This document shows, piece by piece, positions 20,395-31,030 of a stretch of 64,000 bases of DNA. Every line of letters starts with the position of its first letter. The stretch's first letter is position 1. A program made the translations under genes and the position numbers. Where the stretch lies: contig NZ_CP132913.1 in NCBI RefSeq assembly GCF_036327475.1, positions 930,001 to 994,000 of the forward strand. Direction: 5' to 3'. The DNA comes from G036327475 sp036327475. Its GTDB lineage: Bacteria; Pseudomonadota; Gammaproteobacteria; Enterobacterales; Enterobacteriaceae. Below the pieces are notes generated by a model. It ran no database searches, was not told the DNA's origin, and saw only the letters and a program-made list of their open reading frames with translations.

Positions 20395-21510
20395 GAGGTA
20401 CTGGCCACAGCCGATATCTGCTCCGACCAAATCACCAGCATCAGCATCACCGATCAGCGGAAAACCGTAGTGGTATAGGGTAAAGAGAGCGAATATGTGC
20501 GCCACACCATGGGTCTAGTTATTGCCCCTATTTCGCCGACATCGAGATTAAATGGATCCTCGACCATGTGGAGGGTGCAAGTGAACGCGCCAAGTGAGGC
20601 GAATGACTGCGCGGCACCGTTGATAGCTAGCTCGTTTGGAAAATGAGCCATCCATGCTGCCCCAAGGTACGGCCCTCCCCGGAAATTTACGGCAAGACCA
20701 ATATCGGCGGAAAGACGGCATTCGCATTCCCATTCACCGGTATCGCCGGCGATCAATGGGTGGCGTTGTACGGCCAGCTGTGCGTAACGCCAGGTATGGC
20801 GAAAATACTTACGGCATCGGCTGCTTCTTGCTAATCAACACCGGTACCGAAGCGGTACAGTCGCGTCGCCGCTTGGTGACACCATCGTCTGGCGGCCCGC
20901 GCGGCGAAGTGAATTACGCGCTGGAAGGCGCGGTGTTTGTCGCCAGCGCCGCCATTCAATGGCTACGTGATGAGATGAAACTGATTCACCATCGATTCGG
21001 AATATTTCGCCTGCAAAGTGAAAGACACCAACGGCGTGTATGTGGTGAAAGCTTTTACCGGTTTCAGCGGCTCCCTAATTGGAACCCTTACGCCCGCGGC
21101 GCCATCTTCGGCATCACTCGCGGCGTGAACACCAACCACATCATCCGCGCGACGCTTGTGTCGATTGTCTTCCAAACGCGCGATCTGAATCGAATCGATT
21201 CAGGCGGGCTCCGGCGAACGGCTGAAAGCGCTATGGGTGGGGACGGCGGCTTGGTCGCCAACAATTTCCTGATGCAGTTCCAATCCGATATTCTCGGCAC
21301 CCACGTCGAGCTCCCGGAAACACGGGCAGTCACCGTGCTCGGCGCCGCTTACCTTGGCGGGTCTGGCGGTCGACTTTGGAGCGATCTAGAGGCGGTGCGT
21401 AGCAAGTGGTTATCGAACAAGAATTCCCCGGTATTGAAAATCATCGCTACGAAGGCTAGACGAAAGCAGTGATACGCGCACGTGCCTGGGAAGAACAAGA
21501 TGAGAAGTAA
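20395..21510 (+). pseudogene. glpK: glpK remnant (glycerol kinase)
   Basis: The first 60 or so codons, with the phosphate-binding loop, are absent. The remnant begins at VEVLATADICSDQITSISIT and continues as TMGLVIAP, YGKTNIGGKTAFAFPFTGIA, VNYALEGAVFVASAAIQWLR, YARGAIFGITRGVNTNHIIR and NNFLMQFQSDILGT, ending ARAWEEQDEK at 21510. Pieces are spread over all frames. An open frame of 278 codons within it is a product of frame mixing and not a real gene start. Confidence 0.93.
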
Positions 21511-21606
21511 CAGCCCCATCAACCCAAGCCGGAATCCCCGAGAGGAGCGGCAGAGTGCGGTAAACTGACAGTAATATTTCTCTTGGCTGTCAGGAAAACT
21601 AAAGTC

Positions 21607-22362
21607 ATGAAACGTGATTAGCCATTGAATTCTCCCGCGTCGGTTTTGGCCGGCTACAGCTGGCTTGGCCGCGTCGATAAAAACGCCGCAGATAACGCCG
21701 CGGTTCAGGTTATGTTCATTGCGCTGAAAATGTTCTACGTCGGTGAAGCAGTCGGTATCAGCGCCGGAGCGGCGGTGGATATTGCCGTCGACCCTATCGC
21801 CAGTACCCGCATGACCGCCTTGGAGTAGGTCGACGCCATGACGGTGCTGGCGGCCACTGAAAAGACGCATTTTACACGCGCCGGATATGTATATGGAAAA
21901 TTTGTGGTCTGGCCGGCAGCGCGGGGTGTATCGATCTCACCACCCATCTGGAAGATAATTTACGCGCGGTGGCCAGTCGTCTGGGAAAAACCTGTCTGAG
22001 CTGATGGTGTCGCTGCTGGCAAGCGACGTTTCCACGACTATCCTTACCTACATGCCAAACGAAGTTGACGTCACGTACGGCATCAGGTAAGAGGTGAAGC
22101 GAAGAGAACCGCCGGATCGGCGCGAATGAGCCGGCCCATCACGCAGAGATGGGCATCATGACAAATCAGGCGCTGCAGCTGGAGGGATATTGCGCAACGA
22201 TAACGTCATATTTCTGCCACCGGCATGACCAAAATGGGATCTGTTAAACAGCATCGCGCATAAAGGTAATATCCGCGGCAAAAGCCGAACCATTTACCGC
22301 ATTGCTTCAAGCCACTACCTCGATCGCAAGAATATTCGCTGCATCCCTTTATCCTGTAAACC
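21607..22362 (+). pseudogene. glpX: glpX remnant (class II fructose-1,6-bisphosphatase)
   Basis: Opens MKRD then a stop at 21607, followed by LAGYSWLGRVDKNAADNAAV, GAAVDIAVDPIASTRMTA and, after further breaks, MYMEN, KGNIRGK and IASSHYLDRKN near the end. Blocks match GlpX in order, but large parts of the active site are gone. Last gene of the old glpFKX operon. Confidence 0.9.
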
Positions 22363-22390
22363 ACTTGCCCGGCCAGCCGTTGCGTAATCT

Positions 22391-23575
22391 CTAAACGATT
22401 TCAGAACCCTGCCGGGGCATGGTTTGCGACAGTGGTAACCAGCACAGCAGAATTAGAATACCCATGGCGAAGGTGATCATCCCCAGGCTGAACTGCCCTT
22501 GCTGCGGCAGTAGCGAGGAGAAGGCAGCTACTGCACCTGAGGCGATGTTTTGCAGGCCGCCAATTAGTGCGCCAGCAGTGCCGGCCAGATAGGGATAGGG
22601 CTCCATCGCACCGGTGGTGGCCAGCGGAAACAGCATGCCAGCGCCGAAAAAGAACAGACCGGCAGGCAACAGTAGTGTCCAAAGAGTCATGATACCAAAC
22701 CAGGCCGGCAGCCACATCAATACCCCCGCCAGCAGGCAGCTCAACACAGCCCGCCACATCAGCGTGCTGAACGGCCTGACCGCGCGCCTCACATACCAGG
22801 CGCCAAGAAACGTGCCCGGCAACGGCAGGATAAATAACAGGCTAACCTGTCGGCCGCTCAGCCCCATACTGCCCAACAATACGCCGCTACCGGCCTCGAA
22901 AGCGACAATCCCCGCGAGCCCGCCGACCAGCATCAATAGATAATGATTGAATACCTTCTCACTTAACAGCGGCCAAAACCCAAGGCTTCGGCCGCTGCTG
23001 GCTGGCCACATCGGACGCGTTTCCGGCAGACGAAACCAGACCAGTAGACTGACGTTGCAGCTCAGCAACAGCAAAAACGCGAAGCACGCGCGCCAGCCCA
23101 GCAAGTCGGCAAGCACGCCGCCGATTAGCGGCGCCAGCAGCGGACTGATCAAAATGCCCATATTGAGCAGGCCGTTAGCCCGCCGCAGCGAGCAACCATC
23201 GCAGATGTCGCGCGGCAATGTTCGCGCCATCACGCCACCGACGCCTGTGCCAGTTCCTTGGATACCACAGGCTAATGTCATCAGTGACAGCGATTGGCTG
23301 AGCATGGCGAGCATTGTCCCCAGACAAAAGATCGCCATACCGCTCAAGATGACTGGCCGGCGCCCGATCCGATCAGAGAGCGGGCCATAAATGAGCTGCG
23401 AGCCGCCATAGCATAGCAGATAGGCGGCCATTAGTCGCTGTATCGCGCCCTCGCGAACCATCAAATCGCGGGCGATAAGCGGTATGCTCGGTACGTAAAT
23501 GGTCTGAGCCATCTGCCCAACGGCCACTAAAATAATCAAAAGCATTAGCACGGATATCGCATGCGGGTTCATCAT
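22391..23575 (-). CDS. emrD: Multidrug efflux transporter EmrD (MFS)
   Basis: Intact, 394 residues, the family length. Twelve hydrophobic segments are visible. Signature blocks include VGQMAQTIYVPSIPLIARDL, the loop 2-3 motif GPLSDRIGRRPVIL, GTGTGVGGVMARTLPRD, LLNMGILISPLLAPLIGG and FFFGAGMLFPLATTGAMEP. EmrD is a proton-driven exporter of hydrophobic compounds in the inner membrane. MM at the start leaves two possible initiation codons. It lies between dead glpX and intact fpr, the usual enteric neighbourhood. Confidence 0.97.
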   Translation of the reverse strand: MMNPHAISVLMLLIILVAVGQMAQTIYVPSIPLIARDLMVREGAIQRLMAAYLLCYGGSQLIYGPLSDRIGRRPVILSGMAIFCLGTMLAMLSQSLSLMTLACGIQGTGTGVGGVMARTLPRDICDGCSLRRANGLLNMGILISPLLAPLIGGVLADLLGWRACFAFLLLLSCNVSLLVWFRLPETRPMWPASSGRSLGFWPLLSEKVFNHYLLMLVGGLAGIVAFEAGSGVLLGSMGLSGRQVSLLFILPLPGTFLGAWYVRRAVRPFSTLMWRAVLSCLLAGVLMWLPAWFGIMTLWTLLLPAGLFFFGAGMLFPLATTGAMEPYPYLAGTAGALIGGLQNIASGAVAAFSSLLPQQGQFSLGMITFAMGILILLCWLPLSQTMPRQGSEIV

Positions 23576-23919
23576 AGAAAATACTTAAATAGCTTATTAT
23601 TGATAATAAGTAGTGATATATACAGAATATTGGTCAATTTTCCGACATAAATATCATATTCAGACAACATGTCCAGTTAAATATCTTCATTATCTCGCTG
23701 TACTGGTTGTAATTTCTATTTGACAGAATGTGAATTTTTATGTACGTTCGCCTTAATTCGTCGCCGCCGCGACGTGGACTGGATGCGCTAGCGAAATTGG
23801 CTGATAATAGCAAGCTGCGGGTTAGCGCGTCCTGCAGCACAAATCTCAGATGCCGTAACAGAACGAATAAGCGTATGTTGACAGGGAATATACGGTAAGA
23901 TCAAGGGGAGTTAAACACT
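23576..23919. other. emrD-fpr divergent spacer
   Basis: AT-rich near emrD. It must hold promoters for both genes. A TTGACA at 23878-23883 is a candidate -35 element for fpr, but I see no well-spaced -10. GGGGAG before 23920 is the fpr ribosome site. Confidence 0.4.
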
Positions 23920-24666
23920 ATGGCTGAATGGGTAACGGGTAACGTGGTGCAGGTGAAGCACTGGACAGAGAGTCTTTTTAGTCTCATTATGCATGCGCCT
24001 GTCGCCCCCTTTACTGCCGGACAATTCGCCAAGCTGAGGTTGGAAATCAACGGCGAAAAAATTCAGCGCGCCTATTCCTACGTTAACGCGCCGCGAAATG
24101 ACAACCTGGAATTTTACCTTGTCACTGTGCCGAAGGGGAAACTTAGCCCGCCTCTGCATACGCTTGCGCCAGGCGACAGCCTGATGGTGACCAAGGAAGC
24201 GGCGGGATTGTTCGTACTGGACGAGATTCCCCCTTGTGACAATCTATGGATGCTGGCAACGGGCACCGCGCTAGGTCCGTATCTATCGATTCTCGAGCAG
24301 GGCGAGGGACTTGAACGCTTCGAGCAGATTATTCTGGTGCACGCGGCGCGCTTCGCCCAGGACCTTAGCTATTTGCCGCAGATGCTGGAGATACAGCAGC
24401 GCTATAACGGTAAGCTGCGCGTCCAAACGGTGGTAAGTCGCGAGCAGGCTCCCGGATCTCTCACCGGTCGTGTTCCATCCCTAATTGCCGATGGCTCACT
24501 GGAGGCCGCAGTAGATCTGCGGTTGGACGCCAAAAACAGCCACGTCATGCTGTGTGGCAACCCGCAAATGGTGCGCGACACGCAGCAGATGTTGAGAGAC
24601 AACCGCGGCATGCGTAAACATTTCAAGCGCAAACAGGGCCATATGACCAGCGAGCATTACTGGTAA
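23920..24666 (+). CDS. fpr: Ferredoxin/flavodoxin-NADP reductase
   Basis: Intact, 248 residues. It has an FAD-binding barrel (QRAYSYVNAPRND, with the RxYS motif), a NADP domain with ATGTALGPYLSIL, and the C-terminal HYW typical of the bacterial subclass. Fpr moves electrons between NADPH and flavodoxin or ferredoxin, supporting iron-sulfur and radical-SAM enzymes and oxidative stress defence. In enterics it belongs to the SoxRS regulon. No SoxS site was verified here. Confidence 0.97.
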   Translation: MAEWVTGNVVQVKHWTESLFSLIMHAPVAPFTAGQFAKLRLEINGEKIQRAYSYVNAPRNDNLEFYLVTVPKGKLSPPLHTLAPGDSLMVTKEAAGLFVLDEIPPCDNLWMLATGTALGPYLSILEQGEGLERFEQIILVHAARFAQDLSYLPQMLEIQQRYNGKLRVQTVVSREQAPGSLTGRVPSLIADGSLEAAVDLRLDAKNSHVMLCGNPQMVRDTQQMLRDNRGMRKHFKRKQGHMTSEHYW

Positions 24667-25099
24667 TGGCGGCACCCGCCGACACCGCACAAACTGCCCT
24701 ATGTCTGCTGGCCGCCGCGCTCACTTTTTGATACCATGGTGACGCAATGCCGCGAACGGCACAATAGCCGTAATCCAACTTTGCTCATCGGTGAATTCCA
24801 CGCGCCGGAGGGCCAGAGCGAACCGGTGAATCTCACTCGCACTGCCAGAAAGATTAATGGGGCATTGTATGCCTCCACGGCGCTGGAGAAAGGCAGCGAC
24901 AAGAAAAACGCCGCAGTTGACCCATCTGTCAGCGGAAAGTAGTACCGAAAGGCCGCCGTGTGTTAGCTTGCTAAGCTGCTAGCAGGGTTCGCGCTTTTTC
25001 TAGCAGCAATGGGGCTGCTGGCCATGTCGTATCGGACAATGGCGATAAGGGGCTGACTTTCTCGTTGAACCCATCAAACTTGCACTGACCGAGCCCTGA
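24667..25099 (+). pseudogene. yiiQ: yiiQ remnant (DUF1454 family)
   Basis: Begins directly after fpr without a signal peptide. Blocks ADTAQTA, SRNPTLLIGEFHAPE and VNLTRTARKINGALYASTAL match YiiQ. After a frame loss, EPIKLALTEP ends it near 25099. The protein is a periplasmic protein of unknown role. The neighbouring yiiR gene of E. coli is absent. Confidence 0.8.
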
Positions 25100-25222
25100 T
25101 TCATGCGCGATAAATGACAAAACAAAGCCACATTAGTATTTTCTCTTTATACTGAGGTCAGGCAAGGCTTGCTCTTTAGCACTTATTTTCATCTCTCGCA
25201 TTCCCTGAATGGAGGAATAACA

Positions 25223-25999
25223 ATGCGACATCCGTTAGTGATGGGTAACTGGAAACTTAACGGCAGCAAACACATGGTCAACAAACTGATCGCGGCGCTG
25301 CGCAATGAACTCAGCAGCGTTGTTGGCTGTGACGTGGCCATCGCCCCGCCGGTGGCCTATCTCGATCTGGCGAAACATCATTTGGGCGATAGTCGAATCG
25401 ATCTGGGGGCGCAGAATGTTGACACCCATCTTTCGGGCACCTTCACCGGCGAAGTTTCCGCTGAAATGCTCAAAGACATCGGCGCGAAATATATCATCAT
25501 CGGTCATTCAGAACGCCGCATATATCATAAAGAAAGCGATGAAGTTATCGCTGAAAAATTCGCTGTTCTGAAAGAAGCGGGTCTGATTCCGGTTTTGTGT
25601 ATCGGTGAGAGCGAAACAGAAAACGAAGCCGGACAAACTGAAGCAGTATGCGCTCGTCAGATTGATGCGATACTGAACAACCTCGGTACTAAAGCGTTCG
25701 AGAATACAGTTATCGCTTATGAACCCATTTGGGCTATCGGCACCGGCAAATCCGCCACCCCAGCGCAGGCGCAGGCGGTGCATGAATTTATCCGCGGCCA
25801 TATCGCCAAACATAATGCGGCAGATGCGGGAATTGCCGCGCAGGTCATTATTCAATATGGCGGCTCGGTCAACGCTAACAATGCCGCTGAACTGTTTACC
25901 CAGCCGGATATTGATGGCGCCTTGGTCGGCAGCGCATCGCTGAAAGCTGACGCTTTCGCTGTAATCGTTAAAGCCGCGGCGCAAGCGAAACAGGACTGA
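25223..25999 (+). CDS. tpiA: Triosephosphate isomerase
   Basis: Intact, 258 residues, start at 25223 after a GGAGG site. Catalytic residues are all present: the N-terminal NWKLNG lysine, the GHSERR histidine and the YEPIWAIGTG glutamate with its mobile loop. It interconverts dihydroxyacetone phosphate and glyceraldehyde 3-phosphate in the cytoplasm. With pfkA nearby it keeps glycolysis open although the glp operon is dead. Confidence 0.98.
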   Translation: MRHPLVMGNWKLNGSKHMVNKLIAALRNELSSVVGCDVAIAPPVAYLDLAKHHLGDSRIDLGAQNVDTHLSGTFTGEVSAEMLKDIGAKYIIIGHSERRIYHKESDEVIAEKFAVLKEAGLIPVLCIGESETENEAGQTEAVCARQIDAILNNLGTKAFENTVIAYEPIWAIGTGKSATPAQAQAVHEFIRGHIAKHNAADAGIAAQVIIQYGGSVNANNAAELFTQPDIDGALVGSASLKADAFAVIVKAAAQAKQD

Positions 26000-26112
26000 C
26001 GGCCTACAGCTGACGGCGGGATTCACGGTCATCCTGAAACAACCTGGCTGGCTAGCGAGTGATCGGCCCGGTGTTGATGGCGATAAGCCGGCGGCTTGTT
26101 GCCCGTTAATCG

Positions 26113-27058
26113 TTAGCGTTGGCCAATCTGATCTAAACTGCTACCGCTGGCGAAGTGTCCCTTCTGAACTTTTGTTTAATCACCGAAGGTTTTAGCCAGG
26201 GTGAACAGTTTCAGCGTCGGAAACTCTTTCGCGTATTTCCTCACTACAGCCGCGTCGCTCGGGCAAAAATAGTTTTGCGCAACGATACACCTCTGCCTCT
26301 CGGTTGAATAGAGATAGTTGAGTGCGCCGTGGCAACATCGCGGGTTCAGTGTCATCCACCATTTTATCCATCACCGACACCGTTGGCTCGGCTGAAATCG
26401 ATTCACTCGTGGTGACGATTTCAAATTAATCCTTACTGTTTCATTCATTAATCACCAACAACGCCTCATTTTCATAAGCGATAAGCGCCCATCTGGCCAC
26501 GTTCAACGAAGGTATTGGTGTGGCGCCATAGGGCGCCGGAATCAAGCACCTTTACATTTTATCGTTATTATTCTGGTGCAAGTGCATAGCTCCAGGCTAC
26601 CAAATAGTTCCAGCGCGTACCGCCAGACGCTTTTAGGTTAGGCGTAAGAATCGACACGCTGGATTTGATAAGATCGGATTAATCATGAATCTATTCATGA
26701 ATCTATCTCGTGTTGCCTTTACGCACAGGAAAACGATGATTGATGTGTAAGGCGCGAAGTTGTCCGGCAGTCGCTTAATCCAATTTTTATTAATGCGTCC
26801 ACATTCGACTCCAGCGCTCGTGTGACCATATCCGCTTCAATGCCATTGATAACGGAAATCACCTGTTTACCGGCACCGCCATGAGACCTGGGGAGCACCG
26901 TTACATGATCGCTGGTTTTTCTGCCAGTATTGACTAAACGCCTTAATTGTATTGTTGATAGAATTCACGGGTAGAGAAATATTCAAAAGCTTCACACCCT
27001 TAGCCATTACGCTTCCTGATAGCAACGTGAGTAATACGCTGGCACGCCATTTAGACAT
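26113..27058 (-). pseudogene. sbp: sbp remnant (periplasmic sulfate-binding protein)
   Basis: Starts at 27058 with a signal peptide (MSKWRASVLLTLLSGSVMAK, then GVKLLNIS). Blocks further on match Sbp in mixed frames, including FSQYWQK, SINGIEADMV-like traces and, at the end, EFPTLKLFTLAKTFGD and GSSLDQIGQR with the stop at 26113. Several stops and shifts break it. Loss removes high-affinity sulfate uptake by this binding protein. The cdh gene normally next to it is absent. Confidence 0.9.
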
Positions 27059-27241
27059 CTTTCACTCCTCTCCACTGATGTTTGGAATTGAAAAACGTTT
27101 TCTGTAGAAAATGGCAAAATATAGCCATATAAAAGAATATAAAACAATTTATATAACTAATATAATGCGAATTGCCAGCATGAGCGGAGCCCGCGCACCA
27201 AAGCGCCTGCCTTAGTAGCGAGGGCAAGCCACCTGGCCGAA

Positions 27242-28204
27242 TCAGAAGAGTTTTTTTGCCGTTTCCAGAATATCGCTGCGGAAGGGACGCTTCATATTTT
27301 CGATGACGTCAACGATATCGTGATGCACTAACCGCTCATTTTGCACCCCAACACAGCGGCCGCCATAGCCCTGCAGCAGCAGTTCGATGGAATATACGCC
27401 CATGCGCGAGGCCAAAATGCGATCGTATGCCACCGGACTGCCGCCGCGCTGGATATGGCCCAGTACCGTTGCGCGGGTTTCCCGTCCAGTTTCTTTTCCG
27501 ATATATTGCGCCAACTCGGCAACATTACAGATGTGTTCGGTGATAGCGACAATGGCGTGTTTTTTCCCCTTAGCAATACCCGCCTTAATTTCGTAGACCA
27601 GGTCTTCCGGTTTGAATTCCACCTCAGGTAGCACAATGAATTCGCAGCCGCCGGCAATAGACGCTGCCATAGTTAAATCACCGCAATATCGGCCCATGAC
27701 TTCCACGATAGAGATACGTTGATGGGACGTAGAGGTATCGCGTAGGCGGTCAATAGCCTCGACGACAGTCTCCAGCGCGGTAAAATAGCCAATAGTGTAA
27801 TCGGTGCCCGCCACGTCATTATCAATCGTGCCAGGCAGGCCAATGCAGGGGAAACCCATTTCAGTCAAGCGCTTGGCGCCCATATAGGAACCGTCACCAC
27901 CGATCACCACCAGTGCATCCAAGCCGCTCTTAGTCATGTTTTCAATGGCGATAGCGCGAGTGCTTTCTTCTCGGAATTCTGTAAAACGCGCGGAACCGAG
28001 AAAGGTACCACCGCGGTTAATCATATCCGAGACGCTATAGCGGTCCAGTTTCGCCATCCGATCCTGAAATAGACCCAGGTAGCCGTCATAAATTCCATAA
28101 ACTTCCAGGCCTTCGGAAAGCCCGGCCCGCACGACACCCCGAATGGCCGCATTCATTCCAGGTGAATCACCGCCGCTTGTCAGTACACCGATTTTTTTAA
28201 TCAT
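27242..28204 (-). CDS. pfkA: 6-phosphofructokinase I
   Basis: Intact, 320 residues, start MIKKIGVLTSGGDSPGMNAA at 28204 with a purine-rich site upstream. Motifs present: ATP-binding GGDGSYMGA, catalytic PGTIDNDVAGTDYTIG (base aspartate), substrate-binding EVMGRYCG and HIQRGGSP. It commits fructose 6-phosphate to glycolysis. In enterics pfkA is followed in the genome by fieF and cpxP. Here other sequence replaces fieF. Confidence 0.98.
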   Translation of the reverse strand: MIKKIGVLTSGGDSPGMNAAIRGVVRAGLSEGLEVYGIYDGYLGLFQDRMAKLDRYSVSDMINRGGTFLGSARFTEFREESTRAIAIENMTKSGLDALVVIGGDGSYMGAKRLTEMGFPCIGLPGTIDNDVAGTDYTIGYFTALETVVEAIDRLRDTSTSHQRISIVEVMGRYCGDLTMAASIAGGCEFIVLPEVEFKPEDLVYEIKAGIAKGKKHAIVAITEHICNVAELAQYIGKETGRETRATVLGHIQRGGSPVAYDRILASRMGVYSIELLLQGYGGRCVGVQNERLVHHDIVDVIENMKRPFRSDILETAKKLF

Positions 28205-28767
28205 AACTACCTCTGAACTTAAAATACTGCTTGTATAATACAATACGTTTGTTACCGCTTTTCCAATCAGTAACAGATGCAGTGGCTAAAAAGTATAAAA
28301 AACTCCAAAGCTGAATTGATTCATGCCTACTTTCCAATGCTCAGCGAATAAATACCCGTTTGCGATACATATCATACTGTAAAACGTACCCGACCGCTTC
28401 CGCTTTAATGCGGCCACCGGTACCGCATCGGCAGCATAAATCCCTGCCGTCAGGCATGCACCGATGCCAACAAGGTGCTGTTTATGTATCAGTTTATTAA
28501 CCGCCTTCGCACGGCGTGATAGCCCGCCTACCGAGGTATCAAGATTCGCCTTAATTTAAGCCGCTTAGCACCGGTTAACCGCCTCATATTATTTGTGATA
28601 TAAGTCACATTGAAATCGTTATACTACTGCTGAGATCCACATATAACATGAGGTAATGACACCATAATTTCCGGAACGCATATTGCCAATGCATTGCAAA
28701 TAATTTTGAATATCTAGTATGCTTGAGTACGCAAAGCCCTACCTACCTGCTTATTGAAGGTATTGTC
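28205..28767. other. Spacer upstream of pfkA
   Basis: Holds the pfkA promoter region. A minus-strand open stretch at about 28300-28500 has a hydrophobic sequence (GIGACLTAGIYAADAVPVAA) that I do not recognise. No fieF similarity was found. Confidence 0.4.
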
Positions 28768-29654
28768 ACTTATCACTCATACTCATTTTCTTTGCTTTGA
28801 ACTTACAGCCATCATCCGACTCATCGTCGTCGATCATACAAATCCGTTGGATACGCTCTGTTATTCCGTTGCCATATTGGTATTGCTGGTGACATTGTGG
28901 CTGGCAATAACTCGAGACTGATACGCGAATAGCCCCAGGTGACGGCCGGTTTTTTGTTGTGAGTGCTACCATCCGCACCGTTGCTATCCAGCTCGGTTTT
29001 CGCCGTCGCTTTTATTCGAGAAATTTGCTCTCCACCGCACGCATTTTGTCGTTGCCCTGCAGCGCGATAACTGCGGCACGGATAGCGTGATTCCTATAAA
29101 TGACGACCTACTTTGCCACTGGCGGCAATGGCCGACTCAGTACACTGTTTGACCGAGGATCGCATCCACGCCCGCTTCCTGGTAGGCGTAAGCCAGACGC
29201 AATGCGTTTTCCTGGCCGAGCCCTGCAATCAATGCCTCAATCCTGGCGATGATTACTAAATTATTTTCCTGTCGGACGTCGATAGCAGCGCTAATCTTAC
29301 CTTGAAACGTTTCAAGATTGACTAATTTTTGCCACCCACCGGGCGCGCAAGCTCGTGTCTTTGAAAAGGTTTGATCTTGCATTACCACTACTGAAATGCT
29401 GGCCATCTCATTCTGCGGAATAACATAGCTGACATTCACCGTATTACCAAAGCCGATATCGATATCCACAATCACAGGAGCTTTGACGACGGATGCGATT
29501 GCGCACATAACCTCCAAATGAGTTCCAATCGGAAAATATTGGCATTAGGCACCGCATAGCTGGCCGCCAATTCGAAACCACTGCCTCAGATATCGCTAAA
29601 ATTCGTCTCTTCGGCATCGTTGAGCGCTGAGCGCAATATCGCGTACTTAGACAT
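28768..29654 (-). pseudogene. Broken PEP mutase/isocitrate lyase superfamily protein
   Basis: From 29654 the frame reads MSKYAILRSALNDAEETNFS, then a stop and GSGFELAASYAVPNAN. After a frameshift, VVKAPVIVDIDIGFGNTVNV carries the family's metal-site DxDxGxG region. QDQTFSKTRACAPGGWQKLV matches the mobile loop of the PEP mutase group, and IARIEALIAGLGQENALRLA plus AGVDAIL are also typical. VIYRNHAIRAAVIALQ marks the C-terminal part. PEP phosphomutase makes the C-P bond of phosphonates. Relatives include phosphonopyruvate hydrolase, and I cannot tell these apart. The tail to 28768 is unrecognised. The gene is foreign to this place in enterics. Confidence 0.7.
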
Positions 29655-29918
29655 ATTCACTTCTTATCGGATGAATCATGAACCGCAGCACCCGCGGGCT
29701 GGTTTTCCTTTCGCCATTCCTTTTTACGTGCTGTGGTGCTAACGTTGCCCGATAGCAGGGTAGTGGCCTCAGGCATAAGCGATGTGGCGTATGTTAACGA
29801 TCAAAGTGAACAGGTCAAACGGGCTAAGGACTCATGCTACTGGCTAACTAATGAATCTACTAGGAATTCATCTTCAGCGAGACGCTGTGACGTGCCGGGT
29901 CTATTCGTCGGCAGACGC
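29655..29918. other. Spacer with a possible lipoprotein-like remnant
   Basis: On the plus strand from 29688 a short frame, MNRSTRGLVFLSPFLFTCCG, looks like a signal peptide and then stops. The following 70 codons are open in another frame. I do not recognise it. It may be a decayed small exported protein. Confidence 0.3.
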
Positions 29919-30222
29919 TCAACCATACTTTCTGGCGAATTTTTCATCAGATGTGCATAAATAGACGATGAATTCGATGAATGCGATAAATGCGGGAATG
30001 AAGGTCCAGCAAAACAGTAGGTAAAGCACCCCTTGCCCAATTTTGCCCAGATAAAATTTATGAACACCAAGGCCACCCAAAAAAAAACGCCAACAGTGCG
30101 GCGGCGATGCGGTTTTTACTGCCGATGACGCTAATGATGGCGCCACAGTGCGAGCAACTTCTTGCTGTTTCATGGATTTCCTTCCCACAGTCACGGCAGT
30201 AAACATAATTTCCCATCGTCAT
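29919..30222 (-). pseudogene. TM2-domain protein with zinc ribbon, frameshifted at a nine-A tract
   Basis: From 30222 the frame reads MTMGNYVYCRDCGKEI and CSHCGAIISVIGSKNRIAAA: two CxxC pairs of a zinc ribbon followed by the start of a membrane domain. At 30079-30087 the plus strand has nine A (nine T in the coding strand). Eight would keep the frame. After it, FFLGGLGVHKFYLGKIGQGV and LYLLFCWTFIPAFIAFIEFI complete a TM2 domain, with a conserved end at 29919. Everything except that one base looks intact. It could be a true frameshift, a sequence error or a slippage-rescued gene. TM2 proteins are small membrane proteins of uncertain role. Confidence 0.85.
30079..30087. repeat. Nine-base A homopolymer inside the TM2 gene
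   Basis: Nine consecutive A on the plus strand (T on the coding strand). This is the site of the single-base frameshift in the TM2-domain gene and a typical slippage-prone tract. Confidence 0.95.
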
Positions 30223-31030
30223 AATCCTTATTGAGTTATTTTTTATTTCAAGACGTTTAGAGATATTTTACTACTCTCAACAATCTTTACAAGGCCCTGA
30301 GATGCCGGTTGCCTCATGGCCGATGCGCCATTGTAAAATCTCTGCCATAGGTTTGTTAATCACTTAACATTCTTCAAAACTCCATTGCCGCTTGAAATGT
30401 GTTTCTTAAATAAAACGTCACGCTTCGCTAATATCAATATCTGGAATAAGCTCTATTTGCTATCGTTTTCTTCCAGTAACCTTTTTTCTAATGCATTCCA
30501 GTGTTATCACTTACGAATACCCCTCAATGATTATGAGGATTTTATGCTTATTAAAAAAGATGAAGAGAATTAACATTCTCTTATTCAAAAATTACAGTGC
30601 GCTATTTTAGCACTCCTACCAACAAGACTTGAAAATCTTGTTCACCTTGACAAACAGAAAGTGACTCACCGTGCTTTGTGCTATTTAACACTTGAACTCA
30701 TATTCGATTATGCCGAGCCGAGCCGTGATAATTAGAATTATATAAATAGTGATAAATATGTACGTACATTCATCATGGCTTGGATAAACATCGATCCAAC
30801 CATCGTATTAAGTTTGACCCTACATCAACTCATTATATTAATGACTATAATATCGATCTTAAAATAAAAGCTCATCTACAAAGTGAGCTTCCGAGGCACA
30901 GACGCCCTACCGTGGAGACCATCGAGACCATCGAAAGAGTCAAGAAAGTATCGTAACGTCCCCCCTCAAGATGACTGTTGTAGCACGACGGTGGAACCCT
31001 TAGGTACCAAATAAGACGGACAAGAAATAG
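30223..31030. other. AT-rich accessory DNA with unrecognised coding traces
   Basis: Strongly AT-rich compared with neighbours. Plus-strand frames at about 30385-30573 (NDYEDFMLIKKDEEN) and 30800-30955 (DYNIDLKIKAHLQSE) look protein-like and could belong to one decayed gene, but I recognise no family. The composition suggests acquired DNA. Confidence 0.4.

Noticed and set aside
20636..21472. A 278-codon open frame that might be a short glycerol kinase
   Set aside because: It mixes true GlpK blocks with out-of-frame sequence and lacks the N-terminal ATP site.
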